Of a stretch of DNA of 62,000 nucleotides, positions 39,465 to 48,334 are shown piece by piece. This stretch comes from Prorocentrum cordatum (lineage: Eukaryota > Sar > Dinophyceae > Prorocentrales > Prorocentraceae): contig CAUYUJ010009413.1 in assembly GCA_963575745.1 (NCBI GenBank), forward strand, positions 357,501-419,500. Direction: 5' to 3'. Numbering within the stretch: position 1 is the first letter of the stretch; every line of letters begins with the position of its first letter. The translations under genes and the position numbers were made by a program. The notes under the pieces are model-generated. The model was given only the letters and a program-made list of their open reading frames with translations, did not search any database and was not told the origin of the DNA.

Positions 39465-40492
39465 TCAGCCTCCTCCTGCTTCCCGGGCCGCAGTCTCCGC
39501 CATGTGGCCGAGGACAATGCCGACCTTCTCGTCGATGCCACGGACACGGCGCACTTTGCCCGCCAGGAGCACGTGGCTTTCCAGGCCGCATTCGGCAGCG
39601 TTGTCGGCGTCTGCGTTAGCCTCCATTTCTCGCCCCGGCCCTGCGGAGGGCGCGCCTGGCCACTTGCGAGTTTGCGAGCACCCGTGTCTTGCCCATGTTG
39701 AGCTCGCCGCCCTGGCTCTCGATGCCGGCGCGCCACGCGAGGGCCGCGTCTCGCAAGCTCGGCGCGACCAGCCGGCTGGGGCCCACGGCATCCGAGTCGC
39801 AATCGTCGGCCACCAGGCGCACCTCGGGCATGGGGTTCGCCGCATGCGCAGCTCGGACAGGGGTGGCCACCTTTGCGCTTGGCATCGCTCGGACGTGTGC
39901 ATTTTTCCTCGGCGAGGACCATCGAGGAGCATCCTTGATCATTTGGCGAAAAAACCACGCACAGAACCGACCAAAAACACAGGGAATGGACGTCCGAGCG
40001 ATGGTCAGTGCAGGGACGCTGCCGGCCACGCCGCAACCAACCACCAGGCCATCCGTGGGCAGACGCCAGTGCTAGAGCGGTTTGGCCAGGCGCAACGCCC
40101 GCGGCACGGCACATACCGGGTGATTGCCGCGCGCGCGAGGCGGCTGGGGTAGCGCTCCCTGCGGGCGGCCGCGGCAGCCCTACCGAGGGGCGCCGTCTCG
40201 CAGCAGCGGCGGCAGTCGAAGAGGAACGCGGCGTAGCTGCGGCGGGTGGCCTTCGCCGTCTCAGCTCTCCACGCCGAGAGCCAGGCGGCGTCCGGGGCTC
40301 CTCTGCCTGGCACGCTGCCCCACGCCCACGTCTGCACGACTGGCTGTCTGGCCGTGGCCCAGAGGCGGTAGAGCCGCGGCAGGCCAAGGTTGCGACACCT
40401 TTAGTGACCAGCGCCTCGATCACGCCGCACATGTGCTCCTGGAAACCGCCCTCGCTCTCGACCGAGGAGTACGCTTCCGACAGCCCGTGCAA
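39465..40492 (-). pseudogene. Second reverse transcriptase relic, interrupted by M1
   Basis: Upstream part (40337-40010) reads GVCPRMAWWLVAAWP, resembling the RT motif B region (G-x-P-x-G/x..). After the M1 insertion, the frame at about 39875-39620 reads EVRLVADDCDSDAVGP, with ADD as the motif C pair, then SQGGELNMGKTRVLANS, the motif D/E segment. A further frame (39640-39470) gives ESHVLLAGKVRRVRGIDEK. An upstream frame (40492-40370) gives SSVESEGGFQEHMCGVIEAL. Codons are GC3-rich. The style differs from the 21-kb RT, so another LINE family is likely. Frameshifts and the insertion make it nonfunctional. Confidence 0.6.
39878..40008 (+). mobile_element. M1 MITE, copy 9, inserted in the RT relic
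   Basis: CTTGGCATCGCTCGGACGT to ACGTCCGAGCGATGGTCAG; flanks TGCG and TGCA (3 of 4). Lies between RT motif B-like and motif C segments of the host relic. Confidence 0.88.
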
Positions 40493-40572
40493 AAAGCCTC
40501 CAACGGCAGAAGCCGCAGCTCTTCGTGCCCCCCAGTTGTCCAGCCCGTTGCCGCTGCTGTTCTGCGGCTTGG

Positions 40573-40734
40573 CGTAAGTCGGGCCCGTCCCTCTACAGGA
40601 GGAATATTCAAAAATACCAGAAACAATCTGGGGACTGTTTGGGGGGCATTTGTCCTGCCATCTTGGAATATTTTTGCTTGTAGTTTTTATTTGTCTTTTA
40701 AAATCCCCCTGTAGGGGGACACGCCCGACGTAAG
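40573..40734 (+). mobile_element. M2 MITE, copy 4 (TSD GCTTGGC)
   Basis: CGTAAGTCGGGCCCGTCCC to GGGGACACGCCCGACGTAAG; GCTTGGC lies on both sides (about 40566-40572 and 40735-40741). Confidence 0.88.
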
Positions 40735-40741
40735 GCTTGGC

Positions 40742-41165
40742 CAGCCTCCAGAGGTCCTCCGCCGCCGAAAAATTATGTTTATGCAGTGTTTTTCACCCCC
40801 GATTTAACAACCAACCTGAGGACGGTCCATCCGTCGTCGTCGCGTTCGGATTGAGCAACACATGTGTACAACACACTCCCCCAATCCTCTGCGTAAACAC
40901 AGCGCGCGGGAGGATTCGAACCGAGCGGAAACTCGAACATGAGGCCAGCGTTACAGCGGGAACAACATGCCGGAAAAGCCGAACACGTTCCGATTGAACA
41001 AACAAATGCGAGAAACGGATTCGCGCCAACCCTGTGTGTAATTAAAACGCGGAAGGGTGCAGGCAATCTTCCGGAGTGCATCAGGTGAGAAAGGGGATTA
41101 CTATTCACATTGAAAAATTGCATCGGAACAATAATGAGCGGTGGGAAGGTGATAAGGGATAGAAA
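40742..41165. other. Unassigned sequence
   Basis: Lower GC. GTTCGGATTGAGCAACACAT (40848) and GTTCCGATTGAACAAACAAA (40987) are related words 139 bp apart. No gene recognised. Confidence 0.4.
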
Positions 41166-41169
41166 AGCG

Positions 41170-41215
41170 GAGAGGAGGAGGAGGAGGAGGAGGAGGAGGA
41201 GGAGGAGGAGGAAGG
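41170..41215. repeat. (GGA)n tract
   Basis: Fourteen GAG/GGA units. Confidence 0.93.
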
Positions 41216-41700
41216 GGAGGAGAACAGGAAGAGGAGGTGGGGAAGGAGGTCGCTGTCTGAAGGCGGCGCAGAATGTCTGCCGTGCAGGACTGGCGGATCA
41301 GAAATGTCTACTTCCCATTGAGGGCTGGCCAAAAGCAACCCCCGCGGCCTCGAATTGTCGGCCCCTGCGGATTCGAATCGTCAGCCCGCGAAGTCCTTGC
41401 CAGCTTTTGCTTGCCCGGCTCTGAATTGACCCCCCGCCCCCCCGCCCTGAATTGTCAGCCCACGCCCCCCCTCCAGGCCTCCAGATAACCCAGGATTGTC
41501 CGCCCTCCGTCTGCCTGCCCCGCCCCCCTGCTATTGAAGTGGCGCGAAGGCCCGCGAAACTATTGTTGTAATCGTCCGCCCCAAAAAGTTGGTTTAATCG
41601 TTTGCTCCCACTAATTACACACATGTCCATATCCATATCCATATCCGCCGCGCACCTGGGCTCCTGGGGGATCGGTCCCCCAGGTGGTGGATGACCACGG
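41216..41700. other. Unassigned sequence
   Basis: GAATTGTCAGCCC/GAATTGTCGGCCCC/AATCGTCAGCCC words repeat about every 40 bp at 41352-41470, a weak local array. A short (CATATC) run lies at 41625-41650. Confidence 0.4.
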
Positions 41701-41702
41701 AT

Positions 41703-41880
41703 AACTTTGGACTCGCAGGGAAGAGAAGGAAGAGGGGGAGGAGGAGAAGGAGGAGGAGGAGGCGGTCCACGACGACGACGACGAATGCGACATCGACGGC
41801 TGCGGCGTAGACGACGACGACGACGACGATGAAGTCGACGACGTCGACGACGGCGACGATGACGACGACCGCGCGGCCCG
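41703..41880. repeat. GGA then GACGAC triplet tract
   Basis: Plus-strand frame reads Glu-rich then Asp-rich (..DECDIDGCGVDDDD..) and stays open to 42229. Triplet composition explains the openness; kept as repeat rather than gene. Confidence 0.6.
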
Positions 41881-41934
41881 CATGCTGGCGGATGCCAGAG
41901 GGTCCGAAGCGTGGATAAAGCTCTTGGCCTCCTT

Positions 41935-42205
41935 CATGCCTTCCGCCTCTTCTCCGCAGAGGGTGCGTTTCCGATATCTGCCTTGCGGAGTTTCTGCCTT
42001 GTCTCTGCAGGGGCGATTTTTCGAGATTCGTATTGGCGAAGACTGGTTTCCCGAGATTCGTATCTCGAAGTTTCGCCCCGTCTCTGCAGAGAGTACCCTT
42101 TCCGAGCCTGGTTCCCCTCACCTTTTGCCTCGCTTCTGCGGAGGGTGCCTTCCATCCGCGAAACATCCGCCTCGTCTCCGCGTAGTGCGGCATTCACGAT
42201 CGTCG
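41935..42205. repeat. Degenerate tandem array, about 40 bp (TCTCTGCAGAGGGTGCC)
   Basis: GCCTTGTCTCTGCAG-GG, TTTCCGAGATTCGTAT and GCCCCGTCTCTGCAGAGAGT recur about seven times with gaps. Nested within the unit are CTCTGCAGAG palindromes. Confidence 0.75.
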
Positions 42206-42296
42206 GATCTTGCTGGCCCCGCAGCTTAGAGCTTCCGAACGTTGGATTCCGCGAGCCTTCTTGGCTCCAGCGGGATTGTTTGACACGCGTCAGGCC

Positions 42297-42427
42297 CTCG
42301 GCATGGCTCGGACGTGTGCATGTTTCCTTCGGCGAGGACCATCGAGGAGCATCCTTGACCATTTGGCGAAACAACCACGCACGAAACCGACAAAAGCACA
42401 CGGAATGGACGTCCGAGCGATGGCGAG
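42297..42427 (+). mobile_element. M1 MITE, copy 10 (TSD GGCC)
   Basis: CTCGGCATGGCTCGGACGT to ACGTCCGAGCGATGGCGAG, flanked by GGCC at 42293-42296 and 42428-42431. Confidence 0.92.
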
Positions 42428-42624
42428 GGCCTGCACGCGTGCTCTCACGATCCACATCCTGGTCGTGACAATGGGAGCAATGTCCACGAAGCCGGCGCAG
42501 CCCGGTGATGCTCTTCGCTGAGGCCGCGGGCTCCCCTCCAGAGGCCGTCCCGCCGAAGTGGTTCCAGCTCAGCGGTGGAGTGCACAGCTGGAAGGTGGCG
42601 GTTGGTGACGCCAGTTCTGCACTA

Positions 42625-42799
42625 CAGTGGAGGCCCATGCCAAGAAACACCCTGCTTGCATCCAGGGTGCCCTGGGTTTCATGGATTCGATGGTTTTGCT
42701 ATTGGAAGCGTGACGTTCCGACACCAAAAATCAGTGGACGTCCTGGGGTCTCAGGGTTGGACTTCTTGTGGAATGTTTCTTGTGGAATGGTCTCCACTG
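42625..42799. mobile_element. M9 MITE, copy 2 (TA target)
   Basis: CAGTGGAGGCCCATGCCAAG to GGAATGGTCTCCACTG with TA on both sides (42623-42624, 42800-42801). Interior matches copy 1 through GTGACGTTCCGACACCAAAA and GGACGTCCTGGGGTCT. Confidence 0.9.
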
Positions 42800-42837
42800 T
42801 ATCAATGTTGCTTCTATCGGCGGCGAACGAGGGGGTA

Positions 42838-43012
42838 AATGGGAAGGAGAAGGCCCTCTCAGAATGCGGCGGGATTTCTAAGAGCAGATCGCGCCTTCTG
42901 AGAAAACCCCTGCGTCTTCGGGGAATGCTTCGAGAACTACCAGAAGGTCACAAGACTTCTGATCATTCTGAGAAGGCCCGCTCCTTCTCAATCCCCCCGG
43001 GCTCGCTTCCGA
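42838..43012. mobile_element. M19 dispersed repeat, copy 2
   Basis: CCCTCTCAGAATGCG, CTTCTGAGAAAACCCC, GCTTCGAGAACTACC and CTCCTTCTCAATCCCCCCGG; same order of words as 24400-24650. Confidence 0.5.
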
Positions 43013-43340
43013 CTATGTGTCGGGGACCCACGAGCATTTTGTTTTCCCACAGTGGTCGTTATCGTTTGTTTCGCATTGTGTTCCTCCACCAGTCCCCGAG
43101 CAGGGGAGCCTCCTTCTTCAGCGAGGCAGCGCTGGCGTGGTCGCGGGGTTGAGGCTGGCGCCGAGCTTCCGCTCCTGGAAAAAACGGTATCATAAGCCTG
43201 TCCCCGCCCACGTTTTCGTTCGGAGTCGGCGGCAGAAGCGGCAGCTTCCAGATGGCATCATATGTACAGTGGACCTCCCACTCATCCAGAGTGATATGCA
43301 ATCCGAGCGGCTATGAAAATCATGTGTAGGACCACAATTC

Positions 43341-43418
43341 ATGCCCCTCAAAGACTCGAAGTTCAGGGAGCTGCTCCTAGCACTAGCGGAGGCCAAGCAC
43401 ACAAAACAGCTCATATAA
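43341..43418 (+). CDS. Possible short ORF or terminal exon (25 codons)
   Basis: ATG at 43341 opens MPLKDSKFRELLLALAEAK..QLI and stops at TAA. It has the look of an amphipathic helix and lies just after TGTGTAG|GACC, a plausible 3' splice site (AG at about 43327). The frame is open for four codons before the ATG. No family recognised; on the other strand the neighbouring 43059-43301 is also open. Confidence 0.2.
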   Translation: MPLKDSKFRELLLALAEAKHTKQLI

Positions 43419-43579
43419 GAGCTCGGGCTCGTTGGACCTCTGCTCTCCCAAAGGAGGGGCGGTTGTTGTTCAAGGAGGATCTCCGGATGAGGATGAGTAG
43501 CTTGGCGCGGGCATCTGTGCATCATTGTTCTTCGGCCCATGATGCCTTGTCGTCGCCATGGGCCATGGGTGTCCTGTCC

Positions 43580-43830
43580 ACTCCAGTTCGACTGGGCTGT
43601 TTTTCGATGCCGGGCCCCCCGAAGTCCCGACCCTTTTCCCGGGGCCCCGCTTGTCACCCCGAGTCGTGTTCTGACGGTCCCGGGGCCTGCCGCGGGCCGC
43701 CAAGGTTGAACATCCAGGAAGAGCGTTGGATGCTTGGCATCGCCATGGGGGAAAACGGGTCCTGAGGGATTCGGGTCCTGAGGTCTTTCGCCGTTTCGGG
43801 GCCCTCGGGGCCCCCCACGGGCTTCGGGGC
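43580..43830. mobile_element. M11 dispersed repeats, two opposed copies
   Basis: TCCCGGGGCCTGCCGCGGGCC with GTTCTGACGG (43665-43705), and GGGGCCCTCGGGGCCCCCCA with GAACGACTTGGGATGAAACG (43795-43860). The second resembles the inverse arrangement of the first. Confidence 0.45.
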
Positions 43831-43879
43831 CGTCCGAGAACGACTTGGGATGAAACGCTTGTCCCGGGGGAAGGCACTC

Positions 43880-44000
43880 CTCCTCCCTTTCCTCCTCCTT
43901 CTGCTCCCCCTCGTTCTCCTCCTCCTCCTGCTCCTCCTCCTTCTGCTCCCCCTCCTCCTCCTCCTACTCCTGCTCCTCCTCCTCCTCCTCCGCTCCTCCC
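43880..44000. repeat. (CCT)n tract
   Basis: CTCCTCCTCCTGCTCCTCC units with T and G interruptions. Confidence 0.88.
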
Positions 44001-44269
44001 AGGGTCGAGGATCCGTATCCCTCAGGACCCGCGTCCCCCATGCTAAGCTTGGGCTCACAACCACACCAAGGAATGCCCCCAACATGATTCCCACGGCGGC
44101 GGCGGCATGAGATGGCCGCGGAGTCGCCGGGAGGTACCCAGGAAACGTCCGGATGTCCCCCCACTCTGGACTCCGTGGAAGCGTCGGGGGCCTGGCCAGA
44201 GATGCCGACGGCGTGTCCGAACGTCAGCTCCCGGATCTCCGACGGCCGGAGGGAGCGAGGACGGAGCAG

Positions 44270-44370
44270 GAGGGCCGCGGACGGCAGGAAGGAGGGGGAG
44301 GACGACGAGGGGGGAGGAGGAGAAGCCGGAGCAGGAGCAGGAGCAGGAGGAGGAGGAGGAGGAGGACCCC
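44270..44370. repeat. GGA-rich tract
   Basis: GGAGGAGAAGCCGGAGCAGG then GGAGGAGGAGG. Confidence 0.8.
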
Positions 44371-44371
44371 T

Positions 44372-44523
44372 CTGGCGAAGGAGGCGCACGCCATCAACGG
44401 CGTGGCGCGGGCCTGCGCCCGGGCGGCTGGCTTGGAGGCGAGCGCCGTGAGGGTGGTCTCGCTGGACGAGCGTTGGTGGGAGGAGCCAGTCCCGCCGAGG
44501 GCTTTCCTCCGCCATGTCGTCGT
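44372..44523 (+). CDS. Possible exon (hypothetical)
   Basis: About 50 codons, strongly GC3-rich: AKEAHAINGVARACARAAG then SAVRVVSLDERWWEEP. Composition is typical of structured protein rather than repeat. The frame remains open downstream but bias fades near 44530. No family recognised; boundaries, start and splice sites are not defined. Confidence 0.3.
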
Positions 44524-44725
44524 TCCCTCTTCCCTGCGTCACTGTCGGGCGCGTTTTGCGTTTAGCTTGTCAGGAGCGAGTGGTATTGTCCCCCCTGCAT
44601 GTTGCCTGTTGGCTGGGGTGGAGGGGCTCGAAGCAAAAGAGCGCCCAAGAAACGCCGATACTCGAACCTTCATCCTCGATTCTCGGCGTCGGCGAAGGTC
44701 AGCAGGGGTCAGAGCAAGCCAGGGC

Positions 44726-44864
44726 ATACACACCTGCACCCATCCTGGCCAGGCCCAATCCTGGGCCCGGGGTCGGGCTGCACGTCTCCCGCCCAGGCCA
44801 GAGGGGCGTCGTCATCGGCCCTGGGCCCATAACGGGCCTGGCCAGGACGGGGGCAGGTGTGTAC
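44726..44864. mobile_element. M16 MITE (9-bp TSD, Mutator-like)
   Basis: ATACACACCTGCACCCATCC then TGGCCAGGCCC, and at the right GGGCCTGGCCAGGACGGGGG then CAGGTGTGTAC: terminal inverted repeats of about 32 bp. Flanks AGCCAGGGC (44717-44725) and AGCCAGCGC (44865-44873) agree at 8 of 9. Confidence 0.85.
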
Positions 44865-44869
44865 AGCCA

Positions 44870-45150
44870 GCGCCCTGTCCGAGGGTTGTGGCCGCCGTCG
44901 CCGCCGTCGTTGCTGCTGCCGCCGCCGCCCCGGCCGCGCCAACGTCGCTGCCTCCCCCGTCGCCGCCGCCTGCGTGGGCCGAGGCCGACGTCGCTGACGC
45001 CTGCGTGGGCCCCACTGGGGCCCCGCAAACGGCAGGGCCGCTTTTTCGCCGTTTCCGACGCAGCTCTCCCGAATGTGGAAGCGGGAGGACAAGCGGCAGT
45101 AGGAACATCATGACGGCGCCGGAACGGGCAATCAAAAACGTAACACAGCA
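44870..45150. other. GC-rich unassigned sequence
   Basis: GCCGCCG/GTCGCCGCC words at 44890-44970 form a weak triplet array; no gene recognised. Confidence 0.4.
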
Positions 45151-45211
45151 CGGCCTTGTCGCCGCCAGGGTCCACGAGGTGCCTGCGTGGGCCCTGGCGG
45201 CGACAAGGCCG
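45151..45211. repeat. Perfect 20-bp inverted repeat
   Basis: CGGCCTTGTCGCCGCCAGGG (45151-45170) is exactly complementary to 45192-45211 across a 21-nt loop containing CACGAGGTGCCTGCGTGGG, which can pair weakly itself. Confidence 0.97.
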
Positions 45212-45221
45212 TTTGTATTCC

Positions 45222-45355
45222 GTTTTGGTTTTTGTTATTGTCCGACGTCTTGTTTTTTGTTGTTGTCGTCCGACGTCTTGGTTTTTGTTGTTGTCCGACG
45301 TCCGATTTCTTGGTTTTTGTTGTTGTCCGACGTCTTGGTTTTTGTTGTTGTCCGC
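45222..45355. repeat. Tandem array of about 31 bp (TTGTTGTCCGACGTCTTGG)
   Basis: Five units of GGTTTTTGTTGTTGTCCGACG with TCTT insertions, immediately downstream of the perfect hairpin. Confidence 0.9.
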
Positions 45356-45485
45356 GCGGGGGCATTTTGGAAGTCCCGCCCCGGTCTTCGAAGCCGGGCC
45401 GGCTCCTCGGCCAGGGGGGGCCGCGGCTTGCCAGCCCCCCCCCCGGGGGTCCGGCGAGAAGCTCGTGTCGGGTGCTGCTAGAAAT

Positions 45486-45808
45486 GGCCCCTGGCCCAAG
45501 GTGCCCCCAGGATTACCAAGGAGGCCCCCGCGGCCTCCAGACCACTCGGGCTGGACGAAAGGGGGGATACGGAAATAGGGGGGGTTACGACATTTGCTGC
45601 ATGCAGCTGGCTTCGGCCTCACCGAGGGGCTCATGCCTCGATACATAGCCGCCTCCAGCGCCGGGAGACGCCGGGAAAATCAGCTACGTGAGCTGATTCT
45701 GAACCCACCCCCTTGCTATTCCCACCTTTCGCCCGACCCGAAAAGCGCCCCTGGCCCAAGGTGCCCCCAGGATTGCCAAGGAGGCCCCCGCGGCCTCTGG
45801 ACCACCCC
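45486..45808. repeat. About 60-bp direct duplication flanking an M12 element
   Basis: GCCCCTGGCCCAAGGTGCCC, CAGGATT-CCAAGGAGGCCC and CGCGGCCTC-GACCAC occur at 45485-45545 and 45747-45807 with few differences, on either side of the M12 copy. Confidence 0.85.
45549..45740. mobile_element. M12 element, complete copy
   Basis: GGCTGGACGAAAGGGGGGAT to CCACCTTTCGCCCGACCCG; body GACATTTGCTGCATGCAGCT, GGGAGACGCCGGG, AATCAGCTACGTGAGCTGAT. Confidence 0.82.
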
Positions 45809-46074
45809 TCACGAGGTCAAGAGGGCCCCAGGGGCTGCAAGATGGAGCGAACAGCCGGGGGCACCTTGGGCCAGGAGCACCTCCGGCAACCCAGGATTTG
45901 GGGGCCCAAAGCCGCGAACAAGATTTGGCAATGACATTTTGTTCGAGGCGTTGATCCAGGCCTCCCAGACATTCGCGTCGTGAGGAAATCACGGCGGGAG
46001 GTGTTGGGCCGCTCTCGACCTCAGGATTTCCTGTGACCGCGTATTGAAGAAAATAAGGTTGTCACATGCCTGGG

Positions 46075-46245
46075 TAGATGGGGTCGGAGGATCGCGCCGC
46101 ATCGCCGATGCATCCGTGATGCGGCTCGATGTGGAGCCCGATGATCTACACGCCGACGTCGGCGATGTATCGCCGATGGATCACCGATGCATCGCAGATG
46201 CATCTCTGCATCAGCGATGCGGCGTGATCCTCCAGCTCAATCTAC
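46075..46245. mobile_element. M14 element, copy 2
   Basis: GGTAGATGGGGTCGGAGGAT then CGCGCCGCATCGCCGATGCA; right GCGGCGTGATCCTCC. Central CGCCGATGCATC-like words repeat and invert. Confidence 0.75.
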
Positions 46246-46402
46246 TCGGACCCCACCGAGAGGTCTTCAGTTGAACATCTGATGCTCGTGCCACAACTCG
46301 GGTTGCTCGGTGCCCTCAGGGCGCTCTCGGCGAAGCGTAGCTGCTGGATTTTCACCACGTGGTTCCCCAGAAGTCCTGACGGAGTCCTGACCTGTTCCCC
46401 TG

Positions 46403-46572
46403 GGCGGCCAAGAGGGGGGTGATGACCAGGGGGGGGGAAATTCATGGCAGGGGCCATGATATCTCCCCAGGTTTCATGGCGCCCCTTCTTACTTCAAGAC
46501 GTCCCTGGCCCCCCCCCTGGGCCGCGCACGTGGCCGCGGACCATGATTTGCGCCCCCCCCCTCTTGGCCGCT
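46403..46572. mobile_element. M13 element, complete copy
   Basis: GGCGGCCAAGAGGGGGGTGA to CCCCCCTCTTGGCCGCTC, about 20-bp inverted ends. Inside, TTCATGGCAGGGGCCATGAT and GTTTCATGGCGCC give further inverted words. Copies at 36471, 58465 and 61891. Confidence 0.85.
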
Positions 46573-46579
46573 CTCGACC

Positions 46580-46960
46580 TTTCCCCAAGGCCTGCCTGTC
46601 ATCCCGAGGCGATGTCTGACCGTCCTGGGGCCTGGCGGGGTCGTTTTCACCTTCTGTCGCATTTTTGGATCGGGGGTGGACAGAACCCCTACCCTGACAC
46701 GTCGATTAGTGAATTGTCTGTTTTTGGTTCTCGAAAGGGCGCCGCGGCCGTCACTATTCAGGCTTGCGCCCGCCAGGTTTGGGCCCGAGGTCGTTTTCAC
46801 TGAACCACGATTTGCTAGAGGGGGTTCTGTCCATCCCCGATTGGAGCCGGATCGATCTGTGGTTGTCGGAGGTCCTGGAACCAGGAAAACATTCGCCTGT
46901 TGTGAAAAGGATGCGACGCCAGGATCTCATGGGAAGTCGTGTTTCGAAATGGGACGCCTC
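46580..46960. other. Unassigned sequence, part shared with 51.6-51.9 kb
   Basis: GGGGGTGGACAGA-CCC, CCTGACACGTCGATTA/CTGACGCGTCGATTGAGGAA, CTCGAAAGGGCG and CGAGGTCGTTTTCACTGA recur at 51705-51870, showing a dispersed repeat of about 160 bp. Confidence 0.6.
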
Positions 46961-46974
46961 GCAATTGTGGAAAA

Positions 46975-47090
46975 GAGTGAAGAGGCTGTCGCGGGTGGGT
47001 CGCGGGGTGGGTCGCCGGGGGGTCGCGGGGGCAGAGGGGACGACGACAACGACGACGACGACAATAAGAATAACCATTTTCAGACTATTC
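46975..47090. repeat. GGGTCGCGGG and GACGACAACGAC tract
   Basis: GGGTGGGTCGCGGGGTGGGT followed by ACGACGACGACAATAAG; approximate reverse complement of the 7320-7600 arrangement ((GTT)n then CGCGACCCACC). Confidence 0.65.
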
Positions 47091-47116
47091 GTTTTTGTAC
47101 GCTCGCGTGCCAATCA

Positions 47117-47530
47117 ACATTTCTATTTCAAGCCCTCGATACCTTTTTTGTCTTCGATCGTACCATCCTTTGGGAAACGTTTTCCGTACCTGCCACGCGT
47201 AGTTGGCGCAGCCCTTGAAGCAGGGGAAGAGAGGGAGGAGGACTGGGACAAGGGAGATGGAGATGGATGGAGCACGAGAGGGATTAGCTATAGCAGGAGG
47301 GGGTTCGGAGCAGGAAGAACAAGCAGTCGAGTCACACGGGCGGGTCGGGCGGGTGGACCCTAAGCGAACGACTGGGTCGAATGAGGTGGTCGTTGAAGCG
47401 TCAGCCTTGCACGAATCGCGAGGAAGTCTTTCACGATTACGTGATTCCACATTGTGCGGAGGCCCCGCGTGAGAGCACTTATACCGAAGTATCAAGCGAG
47501 AGCCGTTCTTCCTGTTCGCCCGAGGGCCAA
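47117..47530 (+). repeat. M20 long repeat, copy 1
   Basis: TTTCAAGCCCTCGATACC, CGTACC-CCT, TACCTGCCACGCGTAGTTGG, CGCAGCCCTTGAAGCAGGGG, GGGCGGGTCGGGCGGG and CACGAATCGCGAGGAAGTCT-TCACGA. The same order occurs at 49243-49800 (plus) and 49920-50665 (minus). Confidence 0.75.
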
Positions 47531-47893
47531 CAACCCAACATGAGTTCCCACGTCCTGCTCAATTACTGAGCAAGGTGAGAGAGCCTTGGCCCCCTGAGGG
47601 GGGGGGTCACTTCAATTGAAACACCCACTGGACTCCTTGAGAGGATGAAAACTGATTTAGTTGGGACATGAATCATCTACAGTAATTGTGCTTGAATGCT
47701 CAACGATTCGTCGAAATGCAACGTGCATTCATCATGATAGCTCCTCGCTTGAAGGGGGAATGTTGTCACGTATCGAGGGCCCGATACGATACCCAGATCA
47801 CCCTCCCGAGCATGTTTTGTCAACTTCTCTTACGAGGCGCTTCGCCACTTTCGGTTCGGGATTTCTGGCCTCCGTAGGGCCGTCTTGGCAACC

Positions 47894-48034
47894 AGGGGTT
47901 GACCTAAACGGTGTTTTGGCGACTTCGTGGGCCGTTTTCGTTTCGATTCCGTTTTGTCAAAGGCGGATTGAAGACAAACCGAGGGAAAAAGAAATCAAAA
48001 CGAAAACGAAAAACACCGTTTAGGTTGAGCCCCG
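47894..48034 (+). mobile_element. M3 MITE (9-bp TSD, Mutator-like)
   Basis: AGGGGTTGACCTAAACGGTG to CACCGTTTAGGTTGAGCCCC. TTGGCAACC lies at 47885-47893 and 48035-48043. Interior TTGGCGACTTCGTGGGCCGT and TTGAAGACAAACCGAGGG. Confidence 0.92.
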
Positions 48035-48200
48035 TTGGCAACCTCTTGGGCTGTCTTGGGGTTCTCTTCGGCCGTCCGATGGCCTCGTTGGGCGCCCCTG
48101 GAAGTCGAGTGGCGCATCCTCGGGACCCTCGTGGCGCCTCTGAGGTGGCCTTTTCGGAAGCCACGGCGCGAGCGCCATCCCTAACATCAAAAACAAACAG

Positions 48201-48330
48201 CTTGGCATCGCTCGGACGTGTGCATGTTTTCCCTCGGCGAGGACCATGGAGGAGCGTCCTGGATGACTTAGCGAAAAAAGCACGCACGAAATCAAAAAAA
48301 ACAGGGAATGGACGTCCGAGCGATGGCCAG
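48201..48330 (+). mobile_element. M1 MITE, copy 11
   Basis: CTTGGCATCGCTCGGACGT to ACGTCCGAGCGATGGCCAG. Flanks ACAG and TTGT do not match. It abuts the first unit of the 170-bp tandem array. Confidence 0.87.
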
Positions 48331-48334
48331 TTGT

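Noticed and set aside
38855-40492. 545-residue minus-strand open frame
   Set aside because: It strings together RT relic, an M1 insertion and a GGA array in one frame; composition is Pro/Ser/Leu/Arg low complexity over much of its length. Only the RT-like part, which uses other frames, was kept.
40900-40935. tRNA-like B box (GGTTCGAATCC on the minus strand)
   Set aside because: The flanking bases do not form a T stem, and no acceptor, D or anticodon stem could be assembled around it.
41703-42229. Asp/Glu-rich plus-strand frame of about 175 residues
   Set aside because: Openness derives from GGA and GAC triplets followed by a 40-bp array; no domain recognised.
43059-43301. 80-residue minus-strand frame (LDEWEVHCTYDAIW..)
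   Set aside because: Reads like protein, but the plus strand is equally open here and no family or start is recognised.
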